A stretch of 11,505 nucleotides of DNA from an uncultured Treponema sp. Lineage in GTDB: Bacteria; Spirochaetota; Spirochaetia; Treponematales; Treponemataceae. How positions within the stretch are numbered: position 1 is the stretch's first letter; the number at the start of each line of letters is the position of its first letter. Below the pieces are notes generated by a model. That model ran no database searches. It had not been told where the DNA came from and saw nothing but the letters and a program-made list of their open reading frames with translations. The position numbers and the translations under genes are program-made. The stretch is from the NCBI GenBank assembly GCA_945833725.1, contig CAMAFU010000035.1:1-11505 (forward strand). Reading direction: 5' to 3'. This document shows positions 1 to 7,023 of the stretch, one piece after another.

Positions 1-59
1 TTAAAGTATAAGTTCCCATACTGCCTCCATGGATTTTTACCAAATTAGGATTATCTTAA

Positions 60-96
60 TTTAAATGCTCCGACTTAAAAAAACTGAGCATTTAAA
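60..96. repeat. AT-rich inverted repeat upstream of tatD
   Basis: An exact 11-bp inverted repeat (arms 60-70 and 86-96, core TTAAATGCTC/GAGCATTTAA) surrounds a 15-nt loop. A run of six T lies at 109-114, 12 nt after the stem, so it is a poor match to an intrinsic terminator. It may end transcription from a gene left of the window or be an operator. Nothing else recognisable is seen in 1-140. Confidence 0.4.
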
Positions 97-117
97 GCCG
101 GGCATAACTTTTTTACT

Positions 118-146
118 GCTACAGTTACATAAATTTTCGGTATAAT
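118..146 (+). promoter_or_regulatory. Probable sigma-70 promoter of tatD
   Basis: A perfect -10 box TATAAT lies at 141-146. The hexamer 17 nt upstream (GCTACA, 118-123) matches the -35 consensus at only three positions. The predicted transcript would start near 153, giving a leader of about 18 nt that contains the Shine-Dalgarno AAGGAA (159-164), 6 nt before the ATG. This is the only gene in the window with a conventional short leader and a clear SD behind its own promoter. Confidence 0.6.
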
Positions 147-170
147 AAAAAAAACATTAAGGAATTTTTT

Positions 171-878
171 ATGATTATATTCGATGCCCACAATCATCTT
201 CAAAACTATCCGCTGCCCATTCATTTTTCAAGTGATGATGAATATTCCTGCATTTCGTGCTGCGGTTCTGAAAAAGAACTGGAATCCCTTGAAAAAATTG
301 AAACAATGCTGAACGAAGGAAGCCTTAATTTCGGTGCAAAAACCGTAAAGATTTACAAAGCCTTTGGCATTCATCCCTGGATACCGGACGAAACAAAAAT
401 TGATTTTCTTGAAAACCTTATAAAAAACAAGCGGATAGATATGATTGGAGAATGTGGCCTGGATTTTTATACTGACGAACGGAAAAAATTAAAAAATGAA
501 CAGATAGAAATTTTTAAAAAACAGCTGAATCTCGCCCTGCAATACCACATTCCCGTAACAATCCACTGCGTAAAGGCTACAGAACAGCTGTTAAAACAAA
601 TTGAACTTTTAAAGAACATAACAAAAGTAATTTTTCACGGGTGGTCTGGCACAATAAAAGAGGCAGAATTTATTCTGAAAAAAGGAACAAACGCATATTT
701 TTCCTTTGGGAGGCAACTTTTAAATGGGAAAAAAACTGCTGTAGAATGTTTTAATCGTCTGGATACAGAGAGGGTTTTATTTGAAACAGATGCTCCCTAT
801 CAGCCGGGAAAAAACATGGTACAGACAAAACCTGAAGAAATTCGTGAAATAATTGCAGAATTTGGTAAAAAAAATTGA
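171..878 (+). CDS. TatD-family metal-dependent hydrolase (putative DNase)
   Basis: This is a TIM-barrel amidohydrolase of the TatD family, which are cytoplasmic divalent-metal phosphodiesterases/DNases. The family signatures appear in order: the N-terminal metal motif DAHNH (D5, H7, H9; usually DTHCH), GIHPW (66-70), the metal-bridging glutamate in IGECGLDFY (E94), H132 in the PVTIH strand, HGWSG (H156; usually HCFSG) and ETDAPY (205-210, D207). All expected metal ligands are present, so it should be active. At 235 aa it is slightly shorter than the usual 250-260. The segment after the first strand is unusual: it is cysteine-rich (SCISCCG, about 26-32) and replaces the typical family sequence there. 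The start is set by the AAGGAA SD 6 nt upstream. It is monocistronic and convergent with the downstream lipoprotein gene. The exact substrate cannot be read from sequence; TatD paralogues have diverse roles. Confidence 0.9.
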   Translation: MIIFDAHNHLQNYPLPIHFSSDDEYSCISCCGSEKELESLEKIETMLNEGSLNFGAKTVKIYKAFGIHPWIPDETKIDFLENLIKNKRIDMIGECGLDFYTDERKKLKNEQIEIFKKQLNLALQYHIPVTIHCVKATEQLLKQIELLKNITKVIFHGWSGTIKEAEFILKKGTNAYFSFGRQLLNGKKTAVECFNRLDTERVLFETDAPYQPGKNMVQTKPEEIREIIAEFGKKN

Positions 879-882
879 ACAA

Positions 883-908
883 AAATTGAAAAAGTGAAAA
901 TCCAATTT
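883..908. terminator. Weak bidirectional hairpin between convergent genes
   Basis: The arms AAATTG (883-888) and CAATTT (903-908) form a 6-bp stem between the convergent tatD and lipoprotein genes. Read on the minus strand, the stem is followed by a T-rich stretch that could act as a U-tract. On the plus strand a T run follows only at about 919-924. The stem has one G-C pair, so this is a tentative terminator only. Confidence 0.22.
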
Positions 909-943
909 CTGCTAAAAGTTTTTTCGCCATTCCACCCTACCTC

Positions 944-2779
944 TTAATTTTTAAGAAAAACCTTTGAAATTTCTGCCCCATTTATGTTATCAAAGTAAAC
1001 ATTCGATAAATCCCATCTGTTATTCAGGGCATAAAATCCCCGTCCCCTCACCAGATAAACAACAGGACACTGCTCAAGAATTATACGCTGATATTCATCC
1101 CAATACGGTTTAGCTTTTTTTGAATCCGTAATGCAGCTGGCTTCCCCGTATAAATAGTCAACCCGTGCCTCCCAGTCTGTTGCCGGAGTTTTTTGCAGTG
1201 GATTCCAGACATGAAGATTTCCCCCTGAAAGCCACACATTGCTTCCCTGAGTTGGAAATACAGACCCTCCGCTTAACCCGATTATTGCACTTTGCCAGTC
1301 GTATGTGGATGTAAGAAGTTCAACAAGTTTCTGAAAATCAGTTTGCCTTACATTTATTTTTATTCCGGCTTTTTTACATTCGTCTGTAATAATCTGGCTT
1401 ATATCGCTTACAACAGGATTGGAAGATGCAATGGTTAAATCAAATTCTACGGGATTTCCATTCCAGTCAAAAAAGATGCCGGAACTATCCTGCACAAAAC
1501 CTGCCTGTAAAAGAAGGGAGCGGGCCTTTTCCTGAGAATATCTGTACTGCAGGATTATTTCTTCGTTGTAGAATTTATTTGACTGGGGAAAAAAAGTATA
1601 TTTTGCCTCTCCCAGACCTCTATAAGTTTGATTTATTATTCTTTCCCTATTTAAAAGACAGCTCATTGCCTGCCGGAATTCTTTTTTAGTAAACCATTCA
1701 TAATATGGATTGCCTTTATTTTTGGGATTTTGATTGAATGTCCAGAAACTTGCAGACATGCTTCCGCCGCTGGAAAAAACAGTGTACCCTTCTTTCTGTA
1801 AGTTTGAAGCACCGTTTACAATGTCTTCCAGCATTTCCGGTGAAGGGGAAAAGTCTTCGATTTTGCCCTGCTTAAAAAGAAGATATCTGGTATTGTTGTC
1901 GGAAGCAATCTGACAGATATATTTTTCCGGATAGACTGTGGAATTTCCATTTTCGTCTTTTTCCCAATAATCAGGATTGCGCTGATAGACAATTCTTTGT
2001 CCGCTGACATATTCCGTTAAAAAATACCGCCCTACGCTGGGAATTTTTTTTGGATCTTCTGCAACAGTAAAAATTTCTTTTACTCCTTTTGCCCCGCCCT
2101 TTTCTTTTGCAGGTCTATATAAAAATTCAGGACCGAAATCCATGTTTGTTGAAAGAAGAGGTTCTGCCACAATTCTTGGAAAATGAAATGCAAATTTTCT
2201 TTCGTTAATTTTTTCGATGGTAATTTCTTTTATTGAACCGTCTGGCATCTCCATAAAACGGGAATTATACGAAGATGAACCACATTCTTCATCGCCCATA
2301 ATTTCGTTATACCAGAAAACCACATCATCACTTGTAACTTTTACTCTCGGCTGAATGTTATTGAAAAAACTCCAGTAAATGTCATCCCTCAGGGTATAAA
2401 TAACATCAAGAGTGCCTTTGTGTTCGTCAATTAAAATTTCAAAGGAAGCAAGCCGGGGAATCCATTCTTTTTTTACTGCATCGTAATCAACAAGATAATC
2501 ATTTGTCATTTGAAGGATTCCGGCAGTTTCTCCATCTCTTTCTGCTATAAGGTAATTGAAACTTTTTGGATCGGAGGAAACTGTTGAATGCCATACTCCG
2601 CCCGGACTGCCGCAAGTCCATTTTTCACCGCGAAAAGGTTTGTTTACAGTTTTTGAAATAATACTGTCGGAAGAAAGAGCCCTGTAAGCTTCTATTTCTT
2701 CTAAAGTCATTTCAGGATATTTTCTACAGGAAAAAAAGAAAAAAAATAAAACGGCAGGAAGGATTTTTATGATTTTCAT
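944..2779 (-). CDS. Family 5 extracellular solute-binding lipoprotein (oligopeptide/dipeptide ABC type)
   Basis: This is a 611-aa periplasmic substrate-binding protein of the SBP_bac_5 (OppA/DppA-like) family, which captures peptides or similar solutes for an ABC importer. Residues 1-17 form a short signal peptide (KIIK, then LPAVLFFFFFS) ending at the lipidated Cys18. The lipobox FFSC is looser than the usual L-A/S-G/A-C, as is common in spirochaetes. The mature protein has family features: an N-terminal DPKSFNYL segment, SDDVVFWYNEI, VGRYFLTEY, YQRNPDYWEKDENGN, and FRQAMSCLLNRERIINQTYRGLG in the middle, with a C-terminal lobe ending near 610. No permease or ATPase genes are in the window, so it is an orphan here and may use a distant transporter or act as a sensor. 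No Shine-Dalgarno precedes the ATG; a -10 box sits 11 nt upstream. The ligand cannot be predicted. Confidence 0.88.
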   Translation of the reverse strand: MKIIKILPAVLFFFFFSCRKYPEMTLEEIEAYRALSSDSIISKTVNKPFRGEKWTCGSPGGVWHSTVSSDPKSFNYLIAERDGETAGILQMTNDYLVDYDAVKKEWIPRLASFEILIDEHKGTLDVIYTLRDDIYWSFFNNIQPRVKVTSDDVVFWYNEIMGDEECGSSSYNSRFMEMPDGSIKEITIEKINERKFAFHFPRIVAEPLLSTNMDFGPEFLYRPAKEKGGAKGVKEIFTVAEDPKKIPSVGRYFLTEYVSGQRIVYQRNPDYWEKDENGNSTVYPEKYICQIASDNNTRYLLFKQGKIEDFSPSPEMLEDIVNGASNLQKEGYTVFSSGGSMSASFWTFNQNPKNKGNPYYEWFTKKEFRQAMSCLLNRERIINQTYRGLGEAKYTFFPQSNKFYNEEIILQYRYSQEKARSLLLQAGFVQDSSGIFFDWNGNPVEFDLTIASSNPVVSDISQIITDECKKAGIKINVRQTDFQKLVELLTSTYDWQSAIIGLSGGSVFPTQGSNVWLSGGNLHVWNPLQKTPATDWEARVDYLYGEASCITDSKKAKPYWDEYQRIILEQCPVVYLVRGRGFYALNNRWDLSNVYFDNINGAEISKVFLKN

Positions 2780-2790
2780 AAAGGAATGTT

Positions 2791-2796
2791 ATCATA
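2791..2796 (-). promoter_or_regulatory. Candidate -10 box of the lipoprotein gene (near-leaderless)
   Basis: On the minus strand, TATGAT lies only 11 nt upstream of the ATG. A transcript starting 6-8 nt after the -10 box would have a leader of about 3-5 nt, too short for a Shine-Dalgarno, and none is visible. The -35 region has no good match. This is a consensus match only. Confidence 0.4.
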
Positions 2797-2823
2797 AAAC
2801 AGGCATCTGGTGAATTGATTTTT

Positions 2824-2900
2824 AGCCCCGATTGGAGGGCCGGCAAAGCCGTTCGGGGAGAATCCCCGAATGAAGCGAAAGCGCAAGCCCGGAAAGCGGG
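2824..2900. repeat. GC-rich REP-like palindromic element
   Basis: This GC-rich block stands out from its AT-rich surroundings. It starts with AGCCCCGATTGGAG and ends with GGAAAGCGGG. Inside are CGGC-AAA-GCCG (2841-2851), an exact 8-bp stem TTCGGGGA/TCCCCGAA around GAA (2852-2870), GNRA-like mini-loops in AGCGAAAGCGCAAGC, and a closing CCCG-GAAAG-CGGG (2888-2900). The AGCCCCGATTG...GGAAAGCGGG layout resembles, from memory, dispersed intergenic palindromes in Treponema and Bacteroidetes genomes. That recollection is unverified. It lies between two divergent promoters and is not coding, although an ATG at 2870 opens a frame into the next gene. Confidence 0.6.
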
Positions 2901-2984
2901 TAAAACAGTGTTTTTATGTTAAGCCGGCAGATTATGTTTTTATCATGCCCGTCTGCTTCCCTTATGGAATATCTTTTCTTAAAG

Positions 2985-2993
2985 TGGTATTAT
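2985..2993 (+). promoter_or_regulatory. Extended -10 promoter of the DUF1846 gene (leaderless)
   Basis: TGGTATTAT is an extended -10 box (TG at 2985-2986, TATTAT at 2988-2993). The hexamer 17 nt upstream (TGGAAT, 2965-2970) is a weak -35. The start codon at 3002 is 8 nt after the box, at or next to the predicted transcription start. There is no Shine-Dalgarno before the ATG, which fits a leaderless mRNA. Confidence 0.5.
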
Positions 2994-3001
2994 ACAAAAC
3001 T

Positions 3002-4471
3002 ATGAAAAAGGGATTTGACAACGAAAAGTATTTAAAAATTCAATCGGAACACATCAAGGAAAGAATTGCCCACTTTGGCGACAAGCTTTATTTGGAATTC
3101 GGAGGCAAACTTTTTGACGACTATCATGCGTCCAGGGTTCTGCCTGGGTTTGAGCCGGATTCAAAGCTTAAAATGCTTATGCAGCTTTCTGATGTAGCAG
3201 AAATAATAATCGTAATTAGTGCCGTAGACATAGAAAAAAACAAAGTTCGGGGAGATTTGGGCATTACATACGATAAAGATGTGCTTCGCTTAAGAGATGA
3301 ATTTATAAGATGCGGACTTTTTGTAGGTTCTGTTGTAATTACCCATTACGATGGTCAGGAAAGTGCCAGAGCCTTTTCAAAAAGACTTAAAAAACTGAAC
3401 ATAAAAACTTATTTTCATTACCTTATAGAAGGTTATCCTAACAATGTAGCCCTTATTGATTCTGAAAAAGGATACGGCAAAAACGACTATGTTGAAACTT
3501 CAAGGCCTCTTGTAGTAGTTACGGCTCCAGGTCCTGGTTCTGGAAAAATGGCCGTGTGCTTAAGTCAGCTTTACAACGAAAACAAGCGGGGGATAAAGGC
3601 CGGTTATGCAAAATTTGAAACATTTCCAATCTGGAATCTTCCTCTTAAACATCCTGTAAATGTTGCCTACGAAGCTGCTACGGCAGATTTAAACGATGTA
3701 AACATGATTGATCCGTGGCATCTGGAAGCCTATGGAGAAACTACAGTAAACTACAACCGCGATATAGAAATTTTCCCGGTGCTGGATGCAATTTTTAAAG
3801 GAATTTACGGACACAATCCTTACAAGTCGCCTACCGATATGGGTGTAAATATGGCAGGAAACTGCATTACAGACGATGAAGCATGCAAAGAAGCATCCCG
3901 GCAGGAAATTATCCGGCGGTATTACAAGGCACTATGCAATTTTGCAGAAGGTAAAGGTCAGGAAAGTGAAGTTTCTAAACTTAACCTTTTAATGCAGCAG
4001 ACTCACCTGTCTCCTTCCGACAGAAAAGTTACTGTAGCAGCAAATGAAAAGAGCGAAAAATATGGAGTTCCGGCAGCAGCCATTGAACTTAATGACGGTA
4101 CAATCATTACGGCAAAAACTTCCAGTCTTTTGGGAACATGTGCAGCCCTTCTCCTTAACGCAGCAAAGCATCTGGCAAATATTCCCCACAGCGTAAAACT
4201 TATTCCAGCCCAGATGATTGAGCCTATTCAGAACATGAAAGTCAATTACCTTATGGGAAGAAATCCAAGGCTTCATACAGACGAAATTCTTGTTGCCCTT
4301 GCCATGCTCAGCCTGAACAACGAAGACTGCCGTAAAGCTCTTGAACAGCTTCCGAAACTAAAAAACTGTCAGGTTCATACAACGGTAATGCTGAGCGAAA
4401 TTGATCAAAAGATTTTTTCAAAGCTGGGAGTTGATTTTACCAGTGAGCCTGTCCGAAAAAACAGCCGGTAA
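3002..4471 (+). CDS. DUF1846 domain-containing protein
   Basis: This 489-aa protein matches the DUF1846 family along its whole length. It starts MKKGFDNEKYLKIQ and continues with the family segments LYLEFGGKLFDDYHASRVLPG, KNKVRGDLGITYDKDV, HYLIEGYPNN and MNPRLHT-like GRNPRLHTDEIL. Family members are about 490-500 aa, widespread in Firmicutes and some other anaerobes, and have no established function that I can name. A glycine-rich TAPGPGSGKMAV segment (G177-M183) resembles a P-loop but lacks the usual Ser/Thr after Lys. The frame stays open upstream to an ATG at 2870, but that 44-residue extension is encoded by the REP-like repeat and is foreign to the family, so the start at 3002 is preferred. 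No signal peptide or membrane segment is seen, so it should be cytoplasmic. It is followed by ppaC after 138 bp. Confidence 0.88.
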   Translation: MKKGFDNEKYLKIQSEHIKERIAHFGDKLYLEFGGKLFDDYHASRVLPGFEPDSKLKMLMQLSDVAEIIIVISAVDIEKNKVRGDLGITYDKDVLRLRDEFIRCGLFVGSVVITHYDGQESARAFSKRLKKLNIKTYFHYLIEGYPNNVALIDSEKGYGKNDYVETSRPLVVVTAPGPGSGKMAVCLSQLYNENKRGIKAGYAKFETFPIWNLPLKHPVNVAYEAATADLNDVNMIDPWHLEAYGETTVNYNRDIEIFPVLDAIFKGIYGHNPYKSPTDMGVNMAGNCITDDEACKEASRQEIIRRYYKALCNFAEGKGQESEVSKLNLLMQQTHLSPSDRKVTVAANEKSEKYGVPAAAIELNDGTIITAKTSSLLGTCAALLLNAAKHLANIPHSVKLIPAQMIEPIQNMKVNYLMGRNPRLHTDEILVALAMLSLNNEDCRKALEQLPKLKNCQVHTTVMLSEIDQKIFSKLGVDFTSEPVRKNSR

Positions 4472-4484
4472 ATTTTAAAGAGGT

Positions 4485-4518
4485 GTGATAAAAATTACAT
4501 CCATGTAATTTTTATCAC
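4485..4518. repeat. Perfect 16-bp palindrome
   Basis: The arms GTGATAAAAATTACAT (4485-4500) and ATGTAATTTTTATCAC (4503-4518) are exact reverse complements separated by CC. The left arm starts at the base directly after the first 12-bp direct repeat. As RNA it would be a strong stem with a four-base loop, but no U-tract follows. As DNA it is symmetric enough to be an operator or a mobile-element end. Confidence 0.75.
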
Positions 4519-4519
4519 T

Positions 4520-4554
4520 CAAGTTTATTTCGTGCGTTGCACTTCATAAACTTG
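4520..4554 (+). repeat. Second stem-loop in the ppaC leader
   Basis: CAAGTTTAT (4520-4528) pairs exactly with ATAAACTTG (4546-4554). Inside, GTGC (4532-4535) pairs with GCAC (4539-4542) around a GTT loop, with a symmetric 3x3 internal loop between the stems. This is directly after the 16-bp palindrome. It may be RNA structure in the ppaC leader or part of a dispersed repeat. Confidence 0.55.
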
Positions 4555-4576
4555 GATTCTCGCCATCCATGGCTCG

Positions 4577-4596
4577 CCGCTAACGCGGAGTTTTTT
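4577..4596 (+). terminator. Terminator-like hairpin before ppaC
   Basis: CCGC-TAAC-GCGG (stem 4577-4588 region) is followed by AG and a run of six T ending at 4596. The stem is only 4 bp plus two further pairs across a bulge, so termination would be partial at best. It sits directly before the Shine-Dalgarno AAAGAGGT of ppaC and could reduce read-through from the DUF1846 gene. Confidence 0.3.
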
Positions 4597-4609
4597 AAAG
4601 AGGTATAAA

Positions 4610-6262
4610 ATGGAACCGACAACCTATGTTTTTGGACATAAGAATCCTGATACAGATTCTGTTGTCAGTGCGTACGCTTTTGCAAAACTTAAAAATTCAA
4701 CAGGGAACGAAAACTATAAGCCGTGCCGTGCAGGAAAACTTTCTCCTCAAACAGAATATGTTTTCAACAGGTTTGATGCAGAACCTCCTGAACTTATTTC
4801 TGACATGACGCCAAAAGTTGAATACTACATGGAAGAAAATTTTATTTCCATCCGCGAAAACCAGTCATTGCAGCTGGCATCCCTTTTTATGCAGAAAAAT
4901 AACCATCACTTTCTTATTGTAACTGATGAATGTGGCCGATATAAATCTCTTCTTCATTACTCAATTTTTGCAAAAAACCTTATTAATTCCCTTAATCCGG
5001 AACACCATATAAAAATTCTTACAAACTACAACCTTATTCATCAGTCAATCGGCGGAATTTTTGCCAACATGCCGGATTTTTCCAGAGACGAACTTGTAAA
5101 CTGCACGATTATTGCAGGAGCGGCAAAACTTGAATCCTTCAAAAAAACAGTTGAAGAACGCCCCGACCAGAACCTTATTGTAATTACAGGAGACAGGGAA
5201 GACATCGTAAATTTTTCCATCGAAAAAAAAGCATACTGCATTGTAATTACAGGAGGCAGAACTGTAAGCGAAGAAACTGTTCTTTCTGCAAGAAAAAACT
5301 CTGTTCCAATAATCGTAAGTCAGTTTGATACAATTTCTACTTCCCTTTTAACAACCTGCGCCACTCCCGTTTCCACAGTTTCTGACTCAACAATAAAACC
5401 TGTAAAAAAATACGATACCCTTAGAAAATGCGAAGGAATTTTTAAACTCAGCAATGTTCCCGTTATTCCCGTAATAGACGATAATGAAAAAGTTGCAGGA
5501 ATTCTTACGGAAAGCATGACCCACCGGCAGCCAAAAATTTCCATAAGCCTTGTAGACCATAATGAACCTTCTCAGGCTGTAAACGGAGTTGAAAACTACC
5601 AGATAAAAGACATTATCGATCATCACAGAATTGCAAGCATAACAACAAAATATCCTGTAAATTTCATAAACAGGGTAATCGGTTCCACATCAACAATAAT
5701 TGCAAATTTATACGATGACAGTAAAATTCCTTTGGACAAAAAAACGGCTGGTCTTTTGCTGTCGGGGATTCTCAGCGACACACTGATTTTAAAATCTGCA
5801 ACCACAACTCAATGTGATATTGAAACGGCAGAAAAACTGGCAAAGATTACAGGCCTTTTAATTGACGATTTGGGTAAAGAAATTATGAGTGCTGGAACAA
5901 AACTTAAAAACATTAGCGAAAGAGATTTGATTCTTCAGGATTTAAAAGAATATTCAGAAAACGGCACAACTTTCAGCGTGAGTCAAATCGAAGTTGATTC
6001 TCCTTCTGTTATTTTTGAAAGAAAGGCAAAAATTCTTGCTTCTCTGGAAGAAGAACGAATCTTAAAAAAGAGAAACTTTTCCGCTCTTTTGGTTACGGAC
6101 ATTACAAAACTTGACTCATACCTTTTCATTAAAAGCGATGGAACAATCGAAGAATTCATCAACTATCCCAAAATTGAAGACGGAATTTACTTTTTGAAAG
6201 AAACAGTTAGCCGCAAAAAACAGCTTATTCCGCTTTTTACAGATATTTTAGGGAGAATTTAA
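4610..6262 (+). CDS. ppaC: Manganese-dependent inorganic pyrophosphatase with CBS and DRTGG regulatory domains
   Basis: This family II pyrophosphatase hydrolyses cytoplasmic PPi to phosphate and pulls biosynthetic reactions forward. The DHH-superfamily metal motifs are intact: GHKNPDTDS (H10, D14, D16), DHNE (316-319), DHH (337-339) and the SGILSDT segment (D390). The C-terminal DHHA2 domain carries the substrate-binding LKSATTT (K395). Between the first and second catalytic motifs is the regulatory insert: CBS (about 70-125), DRTGG-like (about 145-240, with VITGDRED and VITGGRT) and a second CBS (about 250-305). The length of 550 aa is typical of CBS-DRTGG PPases, which respond to adenine nucleotides and diadenosine polyphosphates. 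The start is fixed by the AAAGAGGT SD (4597-4604), 5 nt before the ATG. The stop codon directly abuts the ATG of the next gene, so the two are probably co-translated. Confidence 0.95.
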   Translation: MEPTTYVFGHKNPDTDSVVSAYAFAKLKNSTGNENYKPCRAGKLSPQTEYVFNRFDAEPPELISDMTPKVEYYMEENFISIRENQSLQLASLFMQKNNHHFLIVTDECGRYKSLLHYSIFAKNLINSLNPEHHIKILTNYNLIHQSIGGIFANMPDFSRDELVNCTIIAGAAKLESFKKTVEERPDQNLIVITGDREDIVNFSIEKKAYCIVITGGRTVSEETVLSARKNSVPIIVSQFDTISTSLLTTCATPVSTVSDSTIKPVKKYDTLRKCEGIFKLSNVPVIPVIDDNEKVAGILTESMTHRQPKISISLVDHNEPSQAVNGVENYQIKDIIDHHRIASITTKYPVNFINRVIGSTSTIIANLYDDSKIPLDKKTAGLLLSGILSDTLILKSATTTQCDIETAEKLAKITGLLIDDLGKEIMSAGTKLKNISERDLILQDLKEYSENGTTFSVSQIEVDSPSVIFERKAKILASLEEERILKKRNFSALLVTDITKLDSYLFIKSDGTIEEFINYPKIEDGIYFLKETVSRKKQLIPLFTDILGRI

Positions 6263-6976
6263 ATGGGCCAGCCCAGGTTATTCAGCATTATTGACAAAGC
6301 CTGCTACGATTACAGAATGATTGAAAAAGGAGACAGAATTCTTGTAGGTGCAAGCGGCGGAAAAGACAGCACAGCCCTTATTGAGTATCTGGCAAACAGA
6401 AAAAAAAGAAAAGATGCTGATTTTGAATTTCAGTGTGTTTTTATAAAAACAGAATTTGCTTCTCCCCTTCCCCAAAATATTCTGGATAATTTTAAAAACT
6501 GGGGAATTAATCTTCACACAATAGAAATCAACATTGAAGAACGCTCAAAAAAAGAAAAGAAAACAGGATGCTACTGGTGTTCAACACAAAGACGCACGGA
6601 ACTTTTAAAATTTGCAGTTGAAGGCGGTTTCAACAAAATTGCCCTTGGTCATCATCAGGACGACATTTTGGAAACAGTTCTTATGAATGCTTTGGAAAAA
6701 GGTCTTTTAGGCGGAATGCCTCCTGTTTTGGAATACAAAAAATATCCCTTAAAAGTAATACGGCCGCTTTGCTATGCACCGCAGAATATAATTGTTGAAC
6801 AGGCAAAAAAAATGAATTATTACGGATTTACTTGCACCTGTAGTTTTCAGGATAATTCCACAAGAAAAACAGTACGGAAAAATCTTGAAATTCTTACCTC
6901 CAGTGATGAAAAAACGAAGCAGCGTCTTTTTGATGCCCTTGTAAAGCAGATTCCCTTTCAGTCTGATTCAAATTAA
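6263..6976 (+). CDS. TtcA-like PP-loop ATPase, probable tRNA 2-thiocytidine synthesis protein
   Basis: This 237-aa protein belongs to the N-type PP-loop ATPases of the TtcA group, which adenylate a tRNA base and thiolate it (s2C32) using a [4Fe-4S] cluster. The PP-loop SGGKDS is at 31-36. The CxxC pair GCYWCS (C103, C106) and the LGHHQDDILETVLMN signature (about 130-145) are characteristic. The third cluster cysteine should be in FTCTCSFQD (C191 or C193), which is a CxC rather than the more common CxxC spacing. The protein is shorter than E. coli TtcA (about 311 aa), lacking N- and C-terminal extensions. The ATG follows the ppaC TAA with no gap; its SD AGGGAG (6250-6255) lies inside the ppaC end. 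That arrangement implies translational coupling. TtuA-type thiolation of another tRNA position is an alternative. Confidence 0.85.
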   Translation: MGQPRLFSIIDKACYDYRMIEKGDRILVGASGGKDSTALIEYLANRKKRKDADFEFQCVFIKTEFASPLPQNILDNFKNWGINLHTIEINIEERSKKEKKTGCYWCSTQRRTELLKFAVEGGFNKIALGHHQDDILETVLMNALEKGLLGGMPPVLEYKKYPLKVIRPLCYAPQNIIVEQAKKMNYYGFTCTCSFQDNSTRKTVRKNLEILTSSDEKTKQRLFDALVKQIPFQSDSN

Positions 6977-6988
6977 ATGCACATCAAA

Positions 6989-7017
6989 TTGAAACGGTCT
7001 TTTTTTTTATGTATAAT
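6989..7017 (+). promoter_or_regulatory. Strong sigma-70 promoter upstream of fusA
   Basis: TTGAAA (6989-6994) and a perfect TATAAT (7012-7017) are separated by exactly 17 nt, including a run of nine T. Transcription should start near 7024, which is also the ATG of the 42-codon ORF. The promoter lies just after the ttcA-like stop codon, and no convincing terminator separates the two, so read-through from upstream is also possible. Confidence 0.85.
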
Positions 7018-7023
7018 CTTTGG

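Larger units (their letters stand above)
4473..4604. repeat. Exact 12-bp direct repeats flanking a 108-bp hairpin-rich block
   Basis: TTTTAAAGAGGT occurs at 4473-4484, just after the DUF1846 stop codon, and again at 4593-4604, where it supplies the Shine-Dalgarno of ppaC. The 108 bp between the copies is almost entirely palindromic. It holds the 4485-4518 palindrome, the 4520-4554 stem, GCCAT-CC-ATGGC near 4562-4573, and a small CCGC-TAAC-GCGG hairpin followed by a T run (4577-4596). The arrangement looks like a short non-coding insert with a target duplication, or a tandem duplication that later diverged. No ORF is present. Confidence 0.55.

Noticed and set aside
2870..3001. Upstream ATG giving the DUF1846 gene a 44-residue extension
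   Set aside because: The extension is encoded by the REP-like repeat and spacer, has no SD, is foreign to the family, and lies upstream of the best promoter. The family start MKKGFDNEKYL is at 3002.
5041..5805. Several minus-strand open frames opposite ppaC
   Set aside because: They overlap a gene with full family motifs, have no promoter or SD, and encode low-complexity shadow peptides.
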